Source: Cephalotus follicularis (lineage: Eukaryota; Streptophyta; Magnoliopsida; Oxalidales; Cephalotaceae). From it: DNA of 64,000 bases. Under the pieces are notes generated by a model, which saw only the letters and a program-made list of their open reading frames with translations, was not told the origin of the DNA and searched no databases. Position numbers and translations under genes: made by a program. Positions 57,907 through 64,000 of the stretch are shown here, piece by piece; positions within the stretch are counted from its first letter, which is position 1; the number at the start of each line of letters is the position of its first letter. Location of the stretch: NCBI GenBank assembly GCA_001972305.1, contig BDDD01002033.1, positions 1 through 64,000 of the forward strand. The letters are read 5' to 3'.

Positions 57907-58906
57907 GATAGAAAATGCAGTTTAGAAAATAGTTCGCAAATCAATGGAACTATGTTCGAAATTGATGAAATCCATTTCAATCTCAATAAAAATAGTTTAT
58001 AGATTCACACCCAGTTCCCAGTCGGTGCGATAACCAGTATAAGGTAGCAGTACAATAGCAGTATAACAACAGTCAATCTACATGCAGTAACAATAACACA
58101 GTAACAATTCACACAATTCCTTGAAATGCATGAATGCAAGGCAAATAGTATAACCTAGCTGTTAGCGATTGAGCTAGCAAACCTCTTTTCCTCAGCAAAT
58201 CTCTTCACCCTGCATATACAATACATTTTTGTTACACTTTACACATCAGAAACCAAGCACAACCGCCATCGGAGCTTCGACCAGTTTCTGGCCAACTCAC
58301 TCAGCCCCGGCCATACCCATAAATAGGTTCCACATTGGACGATCTATTCAAAACCATCGGAGGCTCACCGTGACTCACCGTGAAACACGCTGTCACGATC
58401 GACAATGAGTTCAACTCATTGAGTTGACTTTATGGACTTCAACAGTTCTGGTCAACACTCAAAACACCGTAACCAACCTTAAAACTCTTTGATTAATCCA
58501 TTGGTGACAAAGCTTTGCCATAACTCGGTGCCAAACACCGGCTACAAGAGACAGTGTGTTGGACTCATTGAGTCGACCTGGTAGCTCAAATCTGCCCAAT
58601 TCTGACCGAACGACGTCTCAACAGTCATCACAATGGACAGAACTGGCCTTCTAGATGAAGATCGGCTCCATCCGTGATGCTCACCGGTGGTGGAATGCAC
58701 GGCAGTGGCGAGAGTGTGCAAAGTGTCGAGGAAGAAGGAAAGAGAAAAGAAAGAAGAGAAAGAGGAAGTTACCGTCGGTGAGGTCGCGCCGCTCGCTTTC
58801 CCGGTCCGGCGCCTTCGCCGTCACCTTCCCCAACGTCTCTCTCCCCCTTTGGTTCTCTCTCTCTCATGCTCCCTCTCTCACACCCTCTCCCTCCCTCTTT
58901 CTTTCA

Positions 58907-58929
58907 CATGGGCGCATCACGCGCCCTTG
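58907..58929 (-). other. GC hairpin in LTR I
   Basis: CATGGGCGC, loop ATCAC, GCGCCCTTG; one mismatch pair in the stem. Fourth copy of this hairpin. Confidence 0.7.
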
Positions 58930-58936
58930 TTTCCAT

Positions 58937-58998
58937 TTATATATATATATATAATACATATATAATACATATTATATATATATATATATAACACTAAT
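58937..58998. repeat. AT-rich microsatellite
   Basis: (TA)n runs broken by 'atacata'. Lies beside the hairpin in LTR I. Confidence 0.9.
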
Positions 58999-59587
58999 TT
59001 ATCATTCCCATGCTTAGCCTAATTCCAATCACAACAATTTACATACAAATGGAAGCAATGAGTAGGAGGTCGATCCTACCTAGATTGACGAGGTTGCTAC
59101 GCTGTCCTTCGTCAGCACACTTCCCTCAATCGCTCATTGTCTCCTCCGATTCCTCTTCCTTGTTCCTTTACTGGTAGCTTCCTGGTGTCTCTTTCTCTCC
59201 CAATTTGCCAACAGTCCCTCCAACACTCACCACTTCTCTATTTATAGCTACCAGTGGAATTCTCTAGAATTCCCTGGAGCTATCTTACCATTCCTTCACT
59301 GGATTGGGCTGAGGACTGGTTAGAATCAACCCAATTCTCCAATTCTCCCTTTATTCAATTTAGCCCAATATTAACACTATTAATCCCAATAACATAATAA
59401 TATTTCCAAGCCCAAATTCTCCTTCCTTTCCCTTGGACCAGATTTTGCCCAAGGTTCCATTCATCATCTATCACATTTCAGTCCAAAATGTCATTTATTC
59501 ATTAACTCAATTTCCAATCCAATAACAGTATCACATTTTGAGCCCAATTTTCACACCTCAATTATTTATAAAATTTCAGGTATTACA

Positions 59588-60017
59588 ATCCTCCCCCCCT
59601 TAGAAGAATCTCGTCCCTAGATTCTAGGGTAAAACAGGTGAGGATACATCACCCATATGTCATTTCTACGCTTCCGTTGCACTTATACACTTCCATAGCA
59701 TTACCGTAACATTAACGATACACCCGTATCATGTTAATTCATCCTTCTGGTGATCGTCCATAGCCTAACTAAATACGTATACTGTCCCGCACAAGCATAT
59801 ATAGATAGTTAACCACGCACATCATCCAGACATATGATTCAGTAACAGTACAGTCCCTAGGCCAACGCTTTATAACAGTACCTTATTCAATCATTCGTCT
59901 CATATGCAGGGCCATTTGGCCCATAACCATACGATTCACAACAATTCTGTCACTTTCCATTATCATTTCATCAATATAATACATTAAATATATATATATA
60001 CACACCTGGGTATTACA
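59588..60017 (-). mobile_element. Internal 3' scrap with purine tract, right of LTR I
   Basis: On the minus strand TCTAGGGACGAGATTC and a purine tract AAGGGGGGAGGAT (59601-59588) directly precede the LTR start at 59587, so this is the 3' internal end of an element that shares LTR I. At 60011-60017 'tattaca' looks like another minus-strand LTR start (TGTAATACCCAGG). No coding signal. Confidence 0.55.
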
Positions 60018-61545
60018 GGATGGATGTGGGATGGACTAGTTAGCAGCACATTATGCCCACATGGATTGTTACGGGAAGGTTGTGACCTTCCATATGCCAG
60101 GATGATATCCATTTCAGTTTGTTGGGACCTTAGATCAGTAGCCAGTTCTGATGATATCAACCCTTCATGCAGATAGGCTTATGAAACAAGGATTACAGTG
60201 GATTCCTGATGCATGTGACTGACAGTGGAAAATGGATACTGAGATTGGATGATGTTCCAGTTGTTTGAGAAAATCCGGATGTATTCCCAGATGAGTTGAC
60301 ATCCTTAACTCCAGAGAGGGATATGGAGTTTGTGATTGATGTGCTTCCAGGGACGGCACCGATATCGAGAGCTCCTTATCGTATGGCTCATCTCGAGCTA
60401 AAAGAGTTAAAGGATCAATTACAGGAGTTGCTCGATAAAGGTTTCATCAGACTGAGTGTTTCACCTTGGGGAGGACCTATATTGTTCGTAAAGAAGAAGG
60501 ATGGATCCCTATGAATGTGCATTGATTATCGGTAACTCAATAGGGTTACTATCAAGAATAGGTACCCGTTGCCATACACTGATAAATTGTTTGATCAATT
60601 GAAAGTGCTTCAGTGTTCTCTAAGTTACATAGTCAGTTGAGGGTTAGAGCTGAAAATATTAAAAGGATAGCTTAGAGGTTCATAGCAAAGGAGAAGAGGG
60701 CATGGCTCTAGATAGAGGCATGAGACGAGGATGGCAGCTTAACGAGGTCACTCTAGACTTGTCAGTAGCGATAGTCATATTTCCTTTGACCCTTGCGTGC
60801 ATTGCCAATGCACAAATCATGCATTTGATGACTGTTGATGGAAGGATGGCAAGTGTATTGTTTGTGGAGCTCCAGATCATACAGGTAGAGAGTGTCCTCA
60901 TGAACAGTATGGTTCCAGGAATCAGCAAGGACAAGGTATGGGTCAGTCTCAATGAGATTTTCATCAAGACTAGAGTATCGGCTGTCAGCTAAACCGTGAT
61001 TTTAGATAACTGTATCAAGACCACCCTAGTACTAGTTCACCTTCTCATGAGATAAGAGATCGAGGTAAATGGTCTATGGGATCGACACTTTTAGAAGAGT
61101 GGAGTTGTGGTACAGACCAAAAGGCTGTAGAAGGATCTGTTTCAGTATTTGGAGGTATTATTCTTATCTCTTTATAGATAGTACGGACTCTTATGTATCC
61201 GGTTTGACTCTACTCATGCATTGCCTTGTAATTCATATGTCATGCTGATGTGAAACCCGAACCTTTATGGAATGCTATGTAAGTTAACACCCCAATAGGA
61301 GAATCTATTCATTCCGGATGGGTATGTGAGTCGTGTTCTATAGAGATAGCTGACCCTATATGATGGCAAACCTCTTAGTGTTACCGATGGATGAGTTGGA
61401 AGTGATTTCAGAGATGGATCCATACGGATATGTATTGTTATCGACAGTCTCCAAGTCACAATATGGACTTTATGAGTGGATCGTAATGTTGTTTGGGTGA
61501 CTAGTACCCTACTGCATTCGTGAACCTTATGAATAGGGTGTGTAC
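60018..61545 (+). pseudogene. Element H: scrambled A-like pol and gag fragments
   Basis: Plus strand. 60018-60290 matches A 12330-12560. 60296-60640 is the RT start: [16 protein letters not shown], then [15 protein letters not shown] and [16 protein letters not shown]. 60665-61150 matches the gag tail and zinc-knuckle region seen at 55580-55930 on the other strand. 61230-61545 matches A 13290-13570. RT before gag is not a natural order, so this is a rearranged or composite remnant. Many breaks. Confidence 0.65.
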
Positions 61546-62902
61546 TGTTAGAGAGAGTGTGACCTGTCAAGCCACTAAGTGGCTTGATGTACTTGTACTC
61601 TGCTCATTTTATATAATGTCTTGTTCTATCCATGTTACATTGTCAAATTATATTTTATTAATGGAATAACTATATATGTTTTATCACATAATTGAAGCAT
61701 GACACTGCTTACATATATGGTTCCCTGTAACATCAAAGGGTTGGTTGTCGAGCCAAGGGCTCTAAGAGCGACTCCCTTATTCCCTGTGACTAAACTGTTT
61801 CAAGTCATAGGTTCACTTATTTGGGGCATTAGTGAACCGGATATACTTGCCGTGTTATGCTTACTCTCGCGAATGGGAGGGTGGAGTATCTCATTACCAC
61901 TTGGGATGAACCCTAAAGCTAATGCGGGGTGTGTGCTGGGAGCCTGTATGATGAACTTGACCCACCATGGGAATTCTATTTGGATGGTCACATATCCAGT
62001 GTCAGTGGATTTTCCCATATGAGGCAGTAGTGTATACACTCTACGAGTCTAGCAAGTTGTTGGTGGACTTGTCCGATCCTTAGACCTGAGCAGCTACTGT
62101 ACATTGCATAGAGACTGTATGACTTTAATTTGTGCCCTACAAAGTTCTTTCGCAAGACTGGCAAACAGATAGCTTTTGGGTCTTGCAGGATTTATGTGAA
62201 TGTAAGTGAGTTCGCAACATGGGATCATCACACCTGATGTGTGGGTGATTGGCTCTACAGTAAACAGAATTTGTATTCAAGGAATCAAATCCATTTAACA
62301 CATTTTCTTGATTTGGCAGACATGATGATGATCCTAATTTGGTGGATCGTAACTCTGGATACCTAAATGCATAAAGAGGAGAGAAAATGTCTTTGCAGAG
62401 TGTGTGTGACACTGGTGTGTGAACCTGGACGTTTTGGCAGAGGTTAAAACGTGTTTTGCAAAGAGAGAGGATTGTGCTAGTTTTTCTTAGAGAACAAGAG
62501 AGAAAGAGAGAAAACAATACCATATCACCACAACTTGATTTCTATAGGTGGTCTATTGCTTTCATTGAGCACTACTTCTCCTATATTGATCCTAGATTAG
62601 GATTAGAAATATAGGATTTGGTTTGGTTATTCCGCTGCTGTCTGTTCCTGAGTTAAAGCTTGAAGTCTAAGAACGGATTCTTGAAGGAAGGAGTTTGGTA
62701 GCTCGATATAATCTCTATCCTTCTATGTATGAATGTTTTTTTTTTTTGGGTTTTTGATTAGCGATCCTAGGTTGTTTTTGATCATTTACGGAGTTAGTTT
62801 ATGGGACGTTCATTGTTTTAGAGCCACTTTAATGAAAATTAAAGTTATACAGCCTATGCATCTAATGTCTAAAATGGCCAAAAACAAAGTATTTTTCCTT
62901 CA
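61546..62902 (+). repeat. 5' LTR of element F2, 1357 bp
   Basis: TGTTAGAGAGAGTGTGACC...TTTTTCCTTCA, matching F1 at both ends. It is followed by a primer site-like TTGTATCAGAGCC, so it is a 5' LTR. No genes; the frames inside are not conserved between F1 and F2. Confidence 0.85.
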
Positions 62903-63842
62903 ATTTGTATCAGAGCCAACTAATCAATCCCAGTTAGACATTGTATTTGGTTTTTGGTGGCTGTTTTGGATTAATTTTGTGGTTGTGTCCTCCTGTTGTT
63001 GTCTAAGCGTCGACAGTTTCGTGTAAACCATCGACAGTTAGACTCAAAGCAATGACGGAAACTACAAAGCGTCGATGTTACGGTATAAGCAATGACGCTT
63101 AATGGTTTAAGCTACAGCACTTTGTTTAAAGTGCGGTTGGTTACGCAAAGCGTCGACGCTGTAACCGCCGACGCTTATGATAAAGCGTCGCCGCTTCCAA
63201 CGTGACAAGTACGGTTTTTGGATTTTTGGTATGTAATCCCTGTGATGTCAAATTTTAATTAATCTAGTGGGAGTTATACCATATTATGCCACATTTGATT
63301 TGATTATCCATCAAAAATTAACATGGATATGTTCATTCAAAATTTATATTAGATATTTTTTTGGATGTGATATGCATGATGGTAGGCTATGGGACTTGAC
63401 CTAGTTTTTGGTTTCTTTTGTGGATGTTTAATTTTCTTTATTAAATTTTATTTGGTTTGTAATTTGGTGGCATGCGAGCATCTTAATTCCTTATCTTTAA
63501 TTCCTCTCTAGGATAGGATTCTCTTCTTCATATATTTGTATTCTCTTCTTTAAATTTTAAATGTAATTTTATCAAAAAGTTTGTAAGCAATGGAGGAGGA
63601 CCAAATGGAGGATGGAGAGGAAGGTCAAGGAAGTTGCAAGACCAAAATTGAAGGCAATGAATGCATGGTTGCCTATATAATAAAGTAAAAATAAATAGTT
63701 CACCTAGGAGACCCAGAGATCACATTGGCTTGTGGGAATCACTATAGAATTATCCCTAGCCTAGCCATTTTATTTTAGGTTGGACATTGGTCCAAATACG
63801 TCATTGCATGTAAGCCGTAAATAATTGATTTGGCTAAAGAAA
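62903..63842 (+). mobile_element. Internal region of F2: primer site, word cluster, non-coding leader
   Basis: The primer site TTGTATCAGAGCC (62905-62917) resembles the initiator-Met type. About 100 bases further begins a cluster of GCGTCGAC words (63005-63197). The rest is AT-rich; a short possible leader ATGGAGGAGGACC occurs at about 63590, but no gag domain is visible before another LTR starts at 63843. Could be a non-coding (LARD-like) element or one cut by that insertion. Confidence 0.6.
63005..63197 (+). repeat. GCGTCGAC word cluster in F2 internal region
   Basis: AAGCGTCGACAG, ACCATCGACAG, AAGCAATGACGG, AAGCGTCGATG, AAGCAATGACGCTT, AAAGCGTCGACGCTG, CCGCCGACGCTT and AAGCGTCGCCGCTT. Confidence 0.85.
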
Positions 63843-64000
63843 TGTAACGCTCAGAATTTTCATTTGATGTATTAATGTAAATTCCTTTGTAATTCTACGA
63901 TGAATTAATGAGAATTATGGATTTCCAACTGGTGGTGTTGAATTTCAATAAAAAGGGTGTTAAAGAAATGTTGTTGAGTTGAAATATAAGGGAAAACAGA
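63843..64000 (+). repeat. Start of another Tekay-like LTR (cut by window end)
   Basis: TGTAACGCTCAG followed by 'tgaattaatgagaatt', comparable with the first 100 bases of C's LTR (TGTAACGCCC...'tgaattaatgaaaatg'). Only 158 bases are visible. Confidence 0.6.

Larger units (their letters stand above)
56890..59587 (-). repeat. LTR of element I (A-like), incomplete
   Basis: On the minus strand it starts TGTAATACCTG at 59587, then the GC hairpin (58907-58929), GAGAG-rich and GC-rich zones, GAGTTGACTC-type words (58430-58580), the GTCGACGCTT cluster (57739-57906) and the 'aaggggcctcatg' region equal to A 11290-11370. It lacks the last few hundred bases seen in A's LTR before gag begins. An AT microsatellite sits at 58937-58998. 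Confidence 0.75.

Noticed and set aside
58655-58965. Basic Arg/Lys-rich peptide frames in LTR I
   Set aside because: They translate the GAGAG-rich and GC-rich leader of the LTR and the hairpin; same artefact as in LTR A and J.

Overview
This window looks like heterochromatic nuclear DNA from a flowering plant, probably a eudicot. It is almost entirely nested LTR retrotransposons. The evidence is Ty3/Gypsy chromoviruses of the Tekay/Del type (long LTRs, initiator-Met tRNA primer sites, an integrase followed by a chromodomain-like tail), one Tat-type Gypsy element with a second archaeal-type RNase H, and many LTR pairs or solo LTRs flanked by exact 5-bp target duplications. I found no host protein gene, tRNA or rRNA gene. 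About 0.9 kb of background DNA (in three pieces between 32693 and 41300) could not be assigned.

Layout. 1-2906: the end of a Tekay-like element running in from the left, with a mosaic LTR at 749-2906. 2907-32692: a large Tat-type element B on the minus strand. Its right LTR is 31817-32692, followed leftward by gag, protease, RT, dual RNase H and integrase. Beyond pol lies a gene-like unit on the opposite strand (3293-6018) with a TATA box, a 5'-leader intron, two open frames and a poly(A) signal. B is split by element A (8056-16767, TSD TGCAT) inside its integrase and by chromovirus C (17011-27313, near-TSD CCCCG/TCCCG). 33016-35579: solo LTR S1 (TSD AGTAG). 35707-40828: solo LTR E (TSD TAGGA), itself carrying solo LTR D1 (38312-40808, TSD CATAG). 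About 41301-52574: chromovirus remnant G, split by solo LTR F1 (43160-50429, TSD CTTCC). F1 contains solo LTR F-prime (48732-49305, TSD CCTAG) and solo LTR D2 (43970-48546, TSD TATAT), and D2 contains solo LTR S2 (45486-47498, TSD CTGCC). 52575-61545: rearranged remains of A-like elements on both strands. 61546-62902: a 5' LTR of the F family with a non-coding internal region. 63843-64000: the start of another Tekay-like LTR.

Two observations stand out. First, most of the Tekay-like LTRs, the interior of A and the leader of the F2 element carry clusters of short words built on a GTCGAC centre with symmetric, family-specific flanks: AAGCGTCGACGCTT, AAGACGTCGACGTCTT, AACAGTCGACTGTT and TGAGTCGACTCA. 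Most decay within the clusters is at CpG. This resembles the palindrome clusters known from grass Sirevirus LTRs, but uses another core and occurs in Gypsy elements. Second, the opposite-strand frame of Tat element B begins MARTKQTAR, identical to the first nine residues of histone H3, and then continues into an unrelated plant retroelement domain. All assignments come from reading the sequence; no searches were run.
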